Source: Polytrichum commune (Eukaryota > Streptophyta > Polytrichopsida > Polytrichales > Polytrichaceae). From it: a stretch of 64,000 nucleotides of DNA. The stretch covers positions 42,314,440 through 42,378,439 of the forward strand of contig OX485807.1 in NCBI GenBank assembly GCA_950295325.1. Direction: 5' to 3'. Both the position numbers and the translations under genes were made by a program. How positions within the stretch are numbered: position 1 is the first letter of the stretch; the number at the start of each line of letters is the position of its first letter. Positions 23,847 through 36,300 of the stretch are shown piece by piece. The notes beneath the pieces were generated by a model, which was not told the DNA's origin, ran no database searches, and saw only the letters and a program-made list of their open reading frames with translations.

Positions 23847-24347
23847 GGGCCACTTCACACACGAGACTGAGAGCCCGTGACCATTGCACTTCAAGCACAC
23901 TCATTGGTGGAAAAGGCGGAGCCGGTCCAAGTTCGCTTCACACTACGCTTGAGGGACCAACGGAGTATGTGAATGAAAGATGGATGTAAAGTCTACATGG
24001 ATTCTTACGTGGCATCGGATGGATCATGTTTCATGGTCACTTGGACTATTTTCAAAAACCATTTTTTGGAGGTAGGCTTAACACAAAACCAGGAGTCCAT
24101 GGCACTTTGAATGCTCACAACCGTTGATTTATTCTATTTTATCATGTGTGAGGTTCCCGCATGAATAGAAATTCATTGAAATAGCATTTGGTTGAGGGCC
24201 CGGTCACATATGACTTCACACTACACTCGAGGGTTGGTGAAAACACTACATGACTTTTGGAGGTGTCTTGGGACAACCTTCGGACACTTTCTTTTGGGCT
24301 CTCACAATTTCATGGTCACAACTCTTGGCTCGTGTGTGAAGTGACCC
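23847..24347. mobile_element. Tourist-like (PIF/Harbinger) MITE, long form
   Basis: The element is 501 bp with termini GGGCCACTTCACACACGAG and CTCGTGTGTGAAGTGACCC. It is flanked by TAA on both sides (23844-23846 and 24348-24350). Both its outer parts align in inverse orientation with the 249-bp element at 3563-3811. The central section, about 24001-24248, has no counterpart there, so the shorter copy looks like an internal-deletion derivative. Confidence 0.87.
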
Positions 24348-24979
24348 TAAGTATGTAACACGGCATGGCAATACACAATCGTTGCTAGATTTCAAAGAGC
24401 AAACATCATGATTGGAGAAAAAAACCTAAGTTTTGAAGCTTCTTGAATCTTGTCTATGAGTCAAATTTATTTTTGTTGTAAATAAAATTTAATAGAATAA
24501 ACATATAACACCTGACAATTTTTAGAAACAAACATGACTTCCAAATCCAATAGTGTGGAAGTAAGGGCATCTCATCCGCATCGTACAAATGTAACGGTCT
24601 AGAAGCTATTTACTTTCAGGAAAACATAAAAATAATTAAAGTCTCCAAACGAGTAAGAATAAAATGGGCGTGCACGAGGGCACAAGGGAGCTCCATTAAC
24701 AAATATTAACGATAAGCTCAAAACAAATAAGCAGTGGGACATTTCGGGACATGACAAAAACTATCCAACATGTCATTACTCAGTAAGTAAAAACAATGAA
24801 CATGTGTGAAAGCTTCCCACCAAAGATTTTTTTTGAAGCAAGTTCTTGTAAGTGCACTAAGACAGCCGGGTGCCTCCACTATAACCCAAAGAGCTTTACC
24901 CGGTTTTAAGAAAAACTTTGGTTATTTGGTAAAGCCATATGGGGGGTGAGCCTTTTTAAGCAGTGTAGGCGAGTCCTAA

Positions 24980-25550
24980 GGGCAAGGCCACTCAACCTGC
25001 ATCCGCATCTGCATCTGCACTTTTACATCCGCGACGCAGATGCGGATGCAGGGAAGTGCCCCACTCACACTGGCATCACTAAAATTTGGATGAAGAAATT
25101 TGGGGGAGGTGCAGAACTCCCTGCATTTCCTTGAGTTATGCAGGGAGCTTGCTATCAACTAGAAGACAAAGAATTTAGTCAGAGAAATTACCAAACCGAG
25201 GCTTGGGGTTCAGGAAACTTACCCTTCACGTACACATGAACTGCTTGGGTTTGAGAAATTACCGGTTGAGGCTTGGGGTTTAGAGAATTTACCTGGTTGA
25301 GGCATTGGATCTCAGAGAAATGACCAGTTGAGGCTTGGAGTTTAGAGAATTTACCTGGTTGAGGCATTGGATCTCAGAGAAATTACGGATGAAGATGAAG
25401 ACTTCAGGAAAATTACACATCATGCACGAGCCGATTGAGTTTGAGAAATAGCGAGTGGGAGGCCTCCCTGCATCTGCATCTTGCATCCCGGACAGAGGCC
25501 ACTTTCTGTTTCCGGATGCGGATGCAGATGCAGGCATGACTGGCCTTGCT
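24980..25550. mobile_element. Foldback element with GCATCTGCATC-rich inverted termini and an internal 62-bp tandem repeat
   Basis: The left terminus GGGCAAGGCCACTC and the right terminus GACTGGCCTTGCT are inverted copies, followed by long arms of GCATCYGCATC units. TAA flanks both sides (24977-24979 and 25551-25553), again suggesting a PIF-type insertion. Inside, two 62-bp tandem units lie at 25261-25322 and 25323-25384 and share GTTGAGGCTTGG and CCTGGTTGAGGCATTGG. They resemble ends of the family A hAT MITE. Short ORFs here are spurious. Confidence 0.62.
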
Positions 25551-25553
25551 TAA

Positions 25554-27346
25554 TAACATAACCTCAAGCATGGCAAGCGGATTGAAGAGTTTCATGAACC
25601 CGAAAACTTATCCTTTGCACACTCCAATGTACTAGAGTCTAGGCTAGGGTCACCCTTAAACCCTAGATTAGGTCTGAACTTAGGTGCCAGTGTACCTACT
25701 AGGGGGCAGAGGATCCTAAAACCCTACACCAAAATGAACCAGGATGGGGAACATTTTCATTGGGAACATAGTCAGGGAACACGTCAGGGAACTCAGGATT
25801 GAGAGCATCCGAAGAACATGGCCCTTGTCGGATGACTGCAAAGAATCTACATTTTGCTAGTTTAACCTGACATAACTCTGTACAGTAGGCTAAATCAGTA
25901 TATTATGAAGATCCACTCTCCATTACCCCTTCCAAAAAGGTAGATATGACTATCTACCTCACGAGCTTGATTTGAGAACAAATTAGTCGGTAGATCACCT
26001 TAACGAAATCAGCCTCCAGTGTTGATCTAACGCACTTTCGGGTGCGTCGTCTTTCCCGTTCGAAATCAGATCTTCAGTTCAGTAGATACAGAATGTACAG
26101 ATTGGGTACATGAGGTTCTGAGATGTACCTGGAGGAGTGATATTGGTTCGAGTGTGGGAGTGGTTTTTTGAAGTGGTGCCTTGTTCCTTTATTCCGAAGG
26201 TGGCCGACGCCATAGCCGGGATCTGAAGCTCGATTTATGCTTTTCTAGCAACGATGCAGATGAAGGAATGATGACTAGCGTCTAGGATTGTGTGAATGAC
26301 TGTGTATTTATTTGTCACATTGAGAAGTACAGAATTAGAATGGGTGGAAACGATTGTGTAGGGAGTACGTTCGAAGCTTTTTTCGCTAAGTAGTTTGGAG
26401 CATGCGTAGTTGCGAAGTCTGCGTCGCTGCAGCGGCTAGTTTGGCGGCGTTAACGAAAACAGCAAAACGTAAAACATAAATGTGATGGTTCCTGTGTTGG
26501 TTGTACGGAGAGTTTCCATGCTTGAACGTTTTGCGGCCTTGTTTTCGTCCTCCGAGAACGAAATGTCTGCAAAGGTGGCTCGCTTCTAGGCTTCTCGTAG
26601 ACAGACATCTGTGGAAGCATGTTCAAATGAGAAACGGACATTCCGTCTCCTGCACAGAGAATGTGGAAGCTGGCGATGACGCTCTAGCAGCAGAGGTGAT
26701 TACGTTTTCCTCCGTACCGCAAGGCTTGCGATTATGTTTTTCGAAGCGCCGAGAATTTTACTCTGTACTTCTAACCTCGTGAGGCCTGATTGAATCTCCG
26801 TACGATACTTGTGATTTTTTATTTTGATAACTACAAATGTCTCTCCACTCTGTGAGGATGTTGCATTGGTAAAGCAGAGTACGTTAATGTACTTGTCGTT
26901 AGTTCTGTTTTGTAGACGCCTTCGTTAACAGGTTCTATTCCTTGTTGTCGTCTTGGAAGTGCAGGTAAGTTTATAGCTGACTTGTCTCTCTTGTCTTTTC
27001 ACGCCTTTTGTGCAAATGTGGGACGTTATAGTCTAGTAGTTTGCGGAGGAGAAACCTGCCCTTAATCCTTGGGAATGTAGCAATTCAGGTGATCTGGCAG
27101 GCTACAATGCGCATAAATTTCTCTCCAGCTTGACAAGCAGATTTTGTATTCGATCACGGTGGTGGAACAGTTTAACTTCGCGCAAGCTTAGTCTTGTCCA
27201 TCTTAAATCTGACTACATGGAGTGCGTGGGGTTCATTTGTTCCAGAAGTTTCCGCTTCGCTCTACTTCATGATTGGCCATGACGAGAAACAATTAAGTTG
27301 AGCCACAGGTCCACTGCGGTTTTCTAGTACTTAGGTCCTGGGTAGG
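25554..27346 (+). promoter_or_regulatory. Upstream region of the callose synthase, probable 5' UTR intron
   Basis: There is no supportable coding region. Base composition rises in CpG from about 26000, as expected near a promoter. A strong donor GCAG|GTAAGTTT at about 26964 and an acceptor-like TTTTCTAG or TACTTAG at about 27326-27333 allow a 5' UTR intron just before the start codon. A 93-codon ORF at 26501-26782 has no splice continuation. Confidence 0.4.
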
Positions 27347-30300
27347 ATGGTCGACACCCACGATATGGCGGACTCCGAATACAACCCGACTTATAATATT
27401 TTGCCAGTGGACAATCCAAACATCGATCATGCCGGCATGTCATTTCCGGAGGTACGTTATTTCATTTCCCGTATTCTTTGCAACTTTCCCGTGTTTCTCT
27501 GTTGAGGACAACCGATGCCTAGAGAAATTATTGGTCTGGCAGCTCCATAATGTGTGTAATTCCAACAGAGAAGTTTATTTTAGTCGTGTAATTCAACACT
27601 ACATGTTCTGCTCGGTCACAGCCTAATTCTGCCTCAGGTAGTTAATGGTGTTGTTTTCTCCATAGCTTATTCAGGTGAAAGTCCCACTATAATTCACACG
27701 ATTTCAAAGACCAACGATCCTTCCACAATTGCTGTTATGTACGTTATCCCGGACGTGAGGCCATGCGTAGTAAGCAGTTCCTATTCATATAACTCCGTTT
27801 GTGGCTTTATTCAGGTGCAAGCAGCTGTCATCGCTCTTAAGCAAACCGATGAACTACCTATGCCTCCAGGAGTGGATTGGTCACCCGATTTGGATATGCT
27901 GGACTGGCTTGGTGGATTCTTTGGTTTCCAGGTATAAATTTTACTATTCGTTCTCAACCGGCAATTTCATGCTACATGCACATCTGAATGGAATACCTTA
28001 ATGTATTTGCATGTAGCCTTTCCTGCATTTTTCAAGTTTCCATTTCATAGTTGCATTTTTTGGCATATCTACATCTATACATCCATATGTAGTAGACTGT
28101 GCAGCACTGAAGACTAATGCATCCCAATTTCGATTTTGCGATTATTGGCTGTGAGTTTCATTGGCTCAGAAATACTTTGAGAATACCTCAAAAATGGCTA
28201 GATTTTGGAACTCTCTTTTTGAACTATGAACAGGCAGATAATGTGAGGAATCAGCGGGAGCATCTTGTTCTTCTTCTCGCCAATGGAATGATGCAGTTGT
28301 ACCCTGCACCTATACAAGACACGGTATAGTTATAAAGTTTCTTACACATTCAATGCTGTATTCTCAAGGCGATTGCCGTTCTTGGGCCGCTAAATTCCCA
28401 ATTTCCTTTAGGGATTATCTCAATTCCAACTACATCAGTTTGTTGCTAAGCTACAGGGCATCGCTAGTGTTCTGATTAAGTCTAACCTCCACTTTGCAGA
28501 CTTTGATGACATGAAGATCGTCCAATTATAATTTAATAGCTGTAACATATTAGGATAACTATTGCATTTCCTGCTCTTTCACCCTTGATCTCAAATGTCT
28601 GTGAAAGTGCTTTGAGTATACAATACATGGATGATGAACCTCAGAATAATGTACACAGTTCTAGTCTATTTTATTCAGGTTTCATAGTAATCCCCTTGTC
28701 TGCTTCCTGCAGCTCGAAGCTGGTGTGCTTAAAAAGATCCGGAAGAAGGTGACAGAGAACTATGTATCTTGGTGCAGATTTATTGGCCGCAAAAACAACT
28801 TAAAGTAAGTCCATCTTCTCAGATTGTGGTGAAAGTGTCTGGTATTGTTACTCGAGCATAATTCAGAAAATGTCAAATGTGCAAGATGGGACTCCACCAG
28901 TGTTTGATCCGTTTTGAAGTTTGTAGTGATGATGCAAATTCTAATTTTACAGTGCAAATTGTATAGCTGTCATGACTGCTGAAGTGGAGCACTTTTCTGT
29001 AAACATGAGGATATGATCTGAGAGTTGTGTTTTTGTTTGTCCTAAGGTTGTTAGATGGAAAGCAGGAGCACTTTGATGAGCGTCGGGAGCTAGTGTATAC
29101 TTGTTTGTACCTGTTGATTTGGGGAGAGGCAGCCAATTTACGGTTTATGCCTGAGTGTCTGTGTTTCATTTATCATCACGTAATGTCCTTTGCACCTCTC
29201 ATGATGATTCTGTTTCTTCACTTCATTTCTACTTTGATTGTTGGTTAAGTTTTAAGCAATTTTTATCTAAATCATATCCAGATGTAAATTGAACGATTTT
29301 TAACCCTGTGAATCATTCATTTTTTATATTTATCCAATCCAATCATATTATCACATATTTCTCTTATGTGCACTTAAATTTATTTTGGTCAATGAACATC
29401 TGGTCCTGTCATTGCTTGGATGAAGGTTGTTAATATCTTCTTGAATTCACTGGATATTCTGATATACGGACGAAGGTATTTCTCTTGTCCTGTGCAGTTT
29501 TATTCCTTGCTAGGCTATCGTATTTTCTTGTCACTGACACCATTGGTTTTGCTATCTATCTTAATCATGCTATCTCCATTACAGCTGTTACCTGTAGACA
29601 ATCTTGGCTCCTGAGCTAATTAGTGTCAAGACCTGTGATGAAAGTTTCTCAGCACATAATTTATAATGAGTAAATTTTGACTTGCTCTACATTGGCTTCA
29701 TTTGCAGATGCTTGGTGAGGTGAATAGATTGCTAGACAGGTACATTGATGATGCTGCAACGGAATTAGTGATGCCTACATACACAGGACCAAATGGTTTC
29801 TTGGAGCATGTCATTACTCCACTATATAAAATTGTGCAAGCGGTAAGGGTTCCAGTAACTCCTTTCGCTTAACAAATCAATTATCTTGCTCTTGATGCAA
29901 GTAGTTCATTTCAAATGTGGACATTTAATATAGCTTTTGTGCAATCTTTACTTTCAAGTGTGAGGTGGTAGATGTAAGATATCAATAGAAATTAATTGTA
30001 TCCAAGTCTTTTTTTTATGAACTAGATAAAAATTACTTAAGAATTTCAATTGTATTCTCACTATTGTTCTCTTCGGGAGTGGTCTGTATCTTGCAATTGC
30101 AGTGACCTCAAAGATTGTATTGCAGTCTGTGGTCAGCCAGGTTTTGTAGTTGGTGTCATCCTAGAGAGCCCACTGCCAGTATGTGGACAGGCATTTTGTG
30201 CTGGATGGCTACATATTACAACTTTTCTGTACTGTGGCACATCGGTTTTGCACATACATTGGATTGCAAGATCTCATGGGTCTGGCCGATCTTGTTTTTC

Positions 30301-33300
30301 TTTCAATTTAAATAATGGGTATTCATTTTACAGGAGGCAAATTCAAATAACAATGGAACAGCCCCTCACTCTTCATGGCGGAATTATGATGACCTCAATG
30401 AATACTTTTGGTAAGTGGTATGGTGGCCAAACATGTCGTATATTGGCTCTCTGAGTTTTGAAGTCCAATGTATGTTGAAGAAGACCAGTCGCAACAATTG
30501 TTTGAAGGCCGTTGAACTTTGGATGTCCTATTATATGCCTTTGAGGTCCTCTACATAGAAACTGAAGCCTGACATAATTGAATGGTACACAGGAGCTCTC
30601 GTTGTTTCAAACAACTGCAATGGCCCATTCAAAAGAGCTGCAATTACCTTGTTGAACCCAAGAGAGAGAAAGGGTACCTTGTAAGTGAAAGCTTCATGTT
30701 TTGTTTAAAGGAAAGTATTTCTTCATGTAGGGTTGCTTGTAGTCAGAGTAGATCTAGTCTGCCATTTAAACTTTGTTGCTCATTCAATTTGCTGTCTTTG
30801 AGGTAAAGCTGGTGTCTACTGCATATGGCGCTTATGGTCATATTTGATCAGCCAAGAGAGAATGGAGATCCGATTTTGTTGGCTTACTCCTGATGAAATA
30901 ACAGGGCATTCCAAAAGTACTTGTGCTTCTATTACAGCAGATAACCAATTCTCAATGAAGTCTTTCAGTAACTTGTGGTTCACAAGTGGTACCCTGGATT
31001 TTTCTAATGAACTGCGTCATTGTTCTAGAATCGTGGAAGAAAAGTACAACATCAAAAGGTTGGCAAGACTGGCTTTGTTGAACAACGCTCATTCTGGTAC
31101 ATCTTTCGTAGCTTTGACCGGCTGTGGATAGGGTACCTTCTGATCTTGCAGGTGAGCTACTCACCAAGAGTGTGGTCTATCAATTTCCAGGAGGTTAATT
31201 GCAAAATAGTATTTTGCTTCTTGAATTTCTGTCACCGAATGTATCAACAAAGTTCTGCATTTTACATCTGCACAAGAACCCACGCTATTCTATTGTAGCT
31301 AACTTAAATTTATGAGTATCCAGAAAATAATCAGTATATGACTGCTTTCAGAGTATGATTACTAACCTTAGCCTCTCACATTCTTTTGGTGGCTCTAGAT
31401 GCTGATTAGTCTCTGGCAGCTAGATTCTCATTCATGTTGCAGCAGCCTCGTTTTCTTTAAGTAGGTAATTAACGAATTGCACCTTAAATCGTTGCCCGAG
31501 TCATTGGATCTAAATAAGGAGAAATTTCTATTCTATGTTAGGGGACAATAACTAAAATACCCAGAGGGTAGCTTACTAAATACTTCCCTTGACGGTCTTG
31601 TCAGGCTTCTGTGATTACTCTATGGCATAATGGAGGGCCACCTTGGATTGAGTTGCAAAAGCCAGACCCTTTTGCACGTTTTTTGAGTATTTTTATCAGC
31701 TGGGCTCTCCTACGATTTCTACAAGGTACCATTGATGGCTGTTTTGTAATTTGTGTGGATCATGCACTTGTTTGTGGGATCTTCAATTCCTATAATTTGT
31801 GGCCACTATGACATTTTTATATTATGATTTATCTCTACTTTGTTTTCTTTGTTTGTTGGCTCTTTGGAGGTTTGTATCCAATATAAGGGTTTTATGAAGG
31901 TCATTGTTAAAGGCCAAATTCCATCAATTTTCAGATAAATTTTTATCAGGGGTTTTAAGCAGCATCTGCCAGTGATTTGTCTTTCAAGTAGTATGTATGT
32001 GTATTCCCAGGCTTTGTACATGGACTTGGCTCTCCTGATATTCAGAAGTGGGATGCTTCATTGATCTATTTTTGAAACTAATGACATACTCTCAGGAGTT
32101 GGTATCCAGGTTTGCTTGATTTCGGAAGCCAATATAGCCTTGTGTCAAAGGAGACACCACTTACTGGAGTGCGTATGGTTCTCAAGCCTGCTGTAGCTGC
32201 CACATGGGTCATACTTTTTATCATCTATTATAGGTACCAAGCAACTACTTCCGGAACTTGGTCCCCTCCTACATATATATTTCTGGCTGTTACGTATTAT
32301 TGAAGTTGTCTTACGGGTGAACGATATTGGCTGATGATGGCTGGCAGTTTGGCACAACTACAATGTTGTCACTTCCCTACAGGTTTTCAGAACATCGTGC
32401 ATTCTCAGTTAAGGAACTGATAAAGTTCCAATATCTGTTCTAAAGTATTCAGGTGTCCAAATTGTATTCAGTATGACTTGCAAAGGACCTACTTTTATTT
32501 TGAGTTCATTTACTGACACATTGTTGTGCTTGTGTTTGAGCAGGAAGATGTGGTGGCAGCGCAACATTGATCAGTACTGGACAGTTTATGCAAACAACAG
32601 ATTATATGAATATCTGTACATTGTTGCAGCCTTTGTCTTCCCAGAGGTTCTTGCCATTGTGTTATTTATTGTGCCATGGTTGCGCAATTTTATTGAAAAC
32701 TCGAGCTGGAGAGTGTTCCATCTATTGACTTGGTGGTTTCAGGTAAACAGATGCTTTGTACGTCATATCTATGACGGAGTGCTTTATTCAGTCTTTGTCA
32801 TCAAAGCTATGCACCTCTAAGAGTGTTGCCCTTAATGAGACTATCCTTGGATATGAATTTAGCAATTAAATTGCCCAAGCTTTGGAGATGAGACATGCAA
32901 AGGAGTGGATGCTATGATCTTGTCAAATCATGTCATTGACTGAGACCAAGAATGATATGTTCTGCATTCTGCATGGCTATCTGTGCAGACACGTGGATAT
33001 GTTGGACGAGGCCTACGTGAGGGCGTGATGGACAACTTGAAGTAAGTACTTGTGCAAGCTTCCAAGCTGAATTCTCATTTTGGCGTATCTTGTGCTTAAT
33101 TGTTCTAAAGATTATTACTGTGATTTTTGAAATATTCTCTAAAACTGTATGTCCCATTCAAGGCAAGTGAAGTCTTAGTTTTATTTCTTTAATTTAATAC
33201 AACATACTGTATCTAGTTGTTGATAAGAATCTGAGCCGTATGGATGTTGCTGGGTACAGGTATACGCTATTCTGGCTATGCATACTTGTGTCCAAATTTT

Positions 33301-36300
33301 CCTTCAGCTACTGGCTTCAGGTATTTGTATGATCAGGATGACTGATGAATGTTTGACATTCTTCAAAATTATTATTGTGTTTGTGAGAGGCCTTTTATTT
33401 TTGTAGTCCTAAAGCTTGCTGAATCATTAGTGCAAACATGAGGTCAGTTGGGTAAAATTGCTAAAGTTAGTGAAATTGGATACCTTCATGTGAACAGATC
33501 AGGCCATTGATTGCACCAACCAAGCAAATCCTTCAAGCCAAAAATGTGAAATACAAGTGGCATGAGTTTTTTCCAGACGGTATGAATATGCTCTTGCATT
33601 CTGCATTGTTGATTTTCTTGTTGGCAACACTTGTATCCACCTACAGTTCCTTCTCTGTTGACGCTCTTCCTTATCTGCTGCTCAGGTAGCATGTATTATC
33701 TGAAAGTGGAGATTAGAGCGTTTATAAGTACTTCTAGAAAAATACACTCGATGCTCAAATTTCTTTATGGCTTTGCCATTTTGCAGGTAGTCGGGCTGCC
33801 ATAGTTGCATTGTGGGCTCCTGTAGTTCTGGTGAGTTGATATTTGACCACTGGGTTTGGTATGGCATCCATTCACATACTCTCAAAGAACTTGGATTGCA
33901 GATTGCCAACTTTGTGAATAGATGCAAGCGAATTTTTTTTCTTTTCAGTTTCTCAATTTCTTCTGCTGAAGACAACTTCAATTTTGCATTGCTCTGTGCA
34001 GCCTTTTAGAGTTGATAATTGTTTTAGTGTTGATAATGTGTCCTTACAAAATTAGTGTCCTGCACTCACGTGAGAAAATGGAGTACCTGCGTTGATGGCA
34101 ACCATGCTAATTATTTTAAGGCTGCTGTAATAGATATATTTCATGGATATACAAATTTGGTATGCTATTTGGTCTTCCATGGTTGGAGCATTTGTGGGTC
34201 TTCTTCAGCATCTTGGAGAGGTTAGTCTTGTTCAACTCTGTCGATCACTATTGAAAGTATATGCTTGACCATCACCAGGGACCTATTATTTGGAGGTTGG
34301 GTCCCTAATAAAGTCATATAATGTCTCTAGAATAAATATGCTTGTTAGAAATCTAGATGCTCTGTTGCTTCGTCTGGCTGTTGCTGTAGATTAAAAGCTG
34401 ACTAGTCTTGCTCTAGGTTTTATAATCCTCTGTAGTTGGACATATATAACTTTAAAATACACTCTTTTAATATCAGTCATCAATGTCAATCTAGAAGTAG
34501 AATACATCTATCTGAATTTTATGGTGTGTTTGGTATTTGATTGTTTCAGATCAGAAATGTTGAGCAGCTGAAGTTCAGGTTTCAAATCTTTCCAAGTGCG
34601 TTCCAGTTCAGTCTTATGCCAATGGATGACTCTGTACATAGAACGTAAGCCTTCTACCCTGGACGTAAGATGTCTTTTCTCATCAGTCTTTTCCATATGG
34701 AGAAGATAAACGTATTAAGACTCAATTTTGCTTCCTATAATGATTACAACATTGTTGTCTGCAATTTTTGTCCAATCCTGTCTTAAGGGAGTCAATCTGT
34801 AACTATACATTCCAATCCCTAAATCTTAGTTTGTTCATAGCACTCATGGATTTGAAATATTCATCTAGTCTGGCGTTTGTGAATTTGTGTTTTTTATGTA
34901 CGTCACATAAAGAACTTCCAAATGGTTGGGCCAATGGCTGCTCTCTTGGCAACTTATGTTGCAAAGGCCTTGCTTAGCAGGGCAGCACCATGGCGAGGGA
35001 GGTGTTGAGTTTCAAGTCGTTAGTGTCGCTGGAAAACTATGAAATTAAAAAAATGGTCTTTTTGGTCGAGTGTGTATCTCCACCTTGGGATCGTTTGATA
35101 TAGATGAATGGCATACACCTGGGCTATTTTGGCTACTAGAAATCCGATTCCAGATAGATTTGCAAAGAAGGTCAGAGTTCATGCTTAAGATGCCATAATG
35201 TGCTGAACAGCACATGTCGCCCTAATGTATGCAGCTGTTATCTGTATGTGTTTCATAGCTACAAGTGTGTACATCATGTTTGTATGCCTGGTGTGGAGTC
35301 CTGATATATGTTTGTCCACGTGCCCAAAAGCACTGAAATCTTGTGAATGAGTTTTCTTATGAAAGGAGTTCACTGCAATACATTAACAACTGTCTGTAAC
35401 ACCTCTCTGATTTTTCACTGAATTGGGCTGGAGCAGTGTTTGGGCAGGTGCGAAAGATCTATTTAAGCGACTGAGTCTGAGGTACGGATGGTCAGCTATG
35501 TACCAGAAGGTATGTGAAGTGCAGAACGTTATTCTTTCCTTCAGGCCCACTCAAGTCTGTTTATTTGTATATGAGAATTGGGGTTACAGTTGCCTACCTA
35601 TGAGTAGAGGGGCTGGATGACCATGCTCTTAGATATGCCTTTAAATTTTTTCACTTTTTCTGAACGAACCTTTGCAGTGTGTGACAAAACCATGGAGAAA
35701 GGCACACAATAAAGGCATGGGCCTCCTCATTTATCTTGGGAAAGGATGTTGAAGCACCAGAGTAATGCATGGGATCTAACTATTCCTTTGACAGAAGCTT
35801 CTTTGTTTGCCTCAATGATGGCGTTTCTAATAACGATTATTTGGGAAATGTCTTCCCCCCCTCCCCCCACATTCATGTTTCTAAGATGGTCCCAATGCCG
35901 TCCTTTTATAAGTCCCTACTTCATTAATTTTATGCTCAAACTGTTTCCCTCAAAATGTAAAACATTACTGCACATGACTTAAGCTAGTCATAAGCATGTA
36001 TATCATCTATAGTAGACCAGTTTCTAATCTACTACAGAGGCCTCCTGATTTTTATAAATACATGATAAATCCATATGAGTTTCATTATTTTTAGTGGGAA
36101 TATTGTTTTCAAAGCTTACATTGATGCTCATAGGGTAGGCAGCCATATATGTTGTTCATGTGGTCAGGCTCTAGAAGTCTTAGAACAGAAGTGGACACCT
36201 TTTTATGAGGACAATAAACATCCTGTGCACTTAGAAGGATGTCACAATTTTGGCAAGTAGGGGAATGTGGCAGTGGGATCTGGTGATTTATCTTCAATTC

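Noticed and set aside
26501..26782. 93-codon ORF upstream of the callose synthase
   Set aside because: CpG-rich promoter and leader composition, no continuation by splicing, and no recognisable product.
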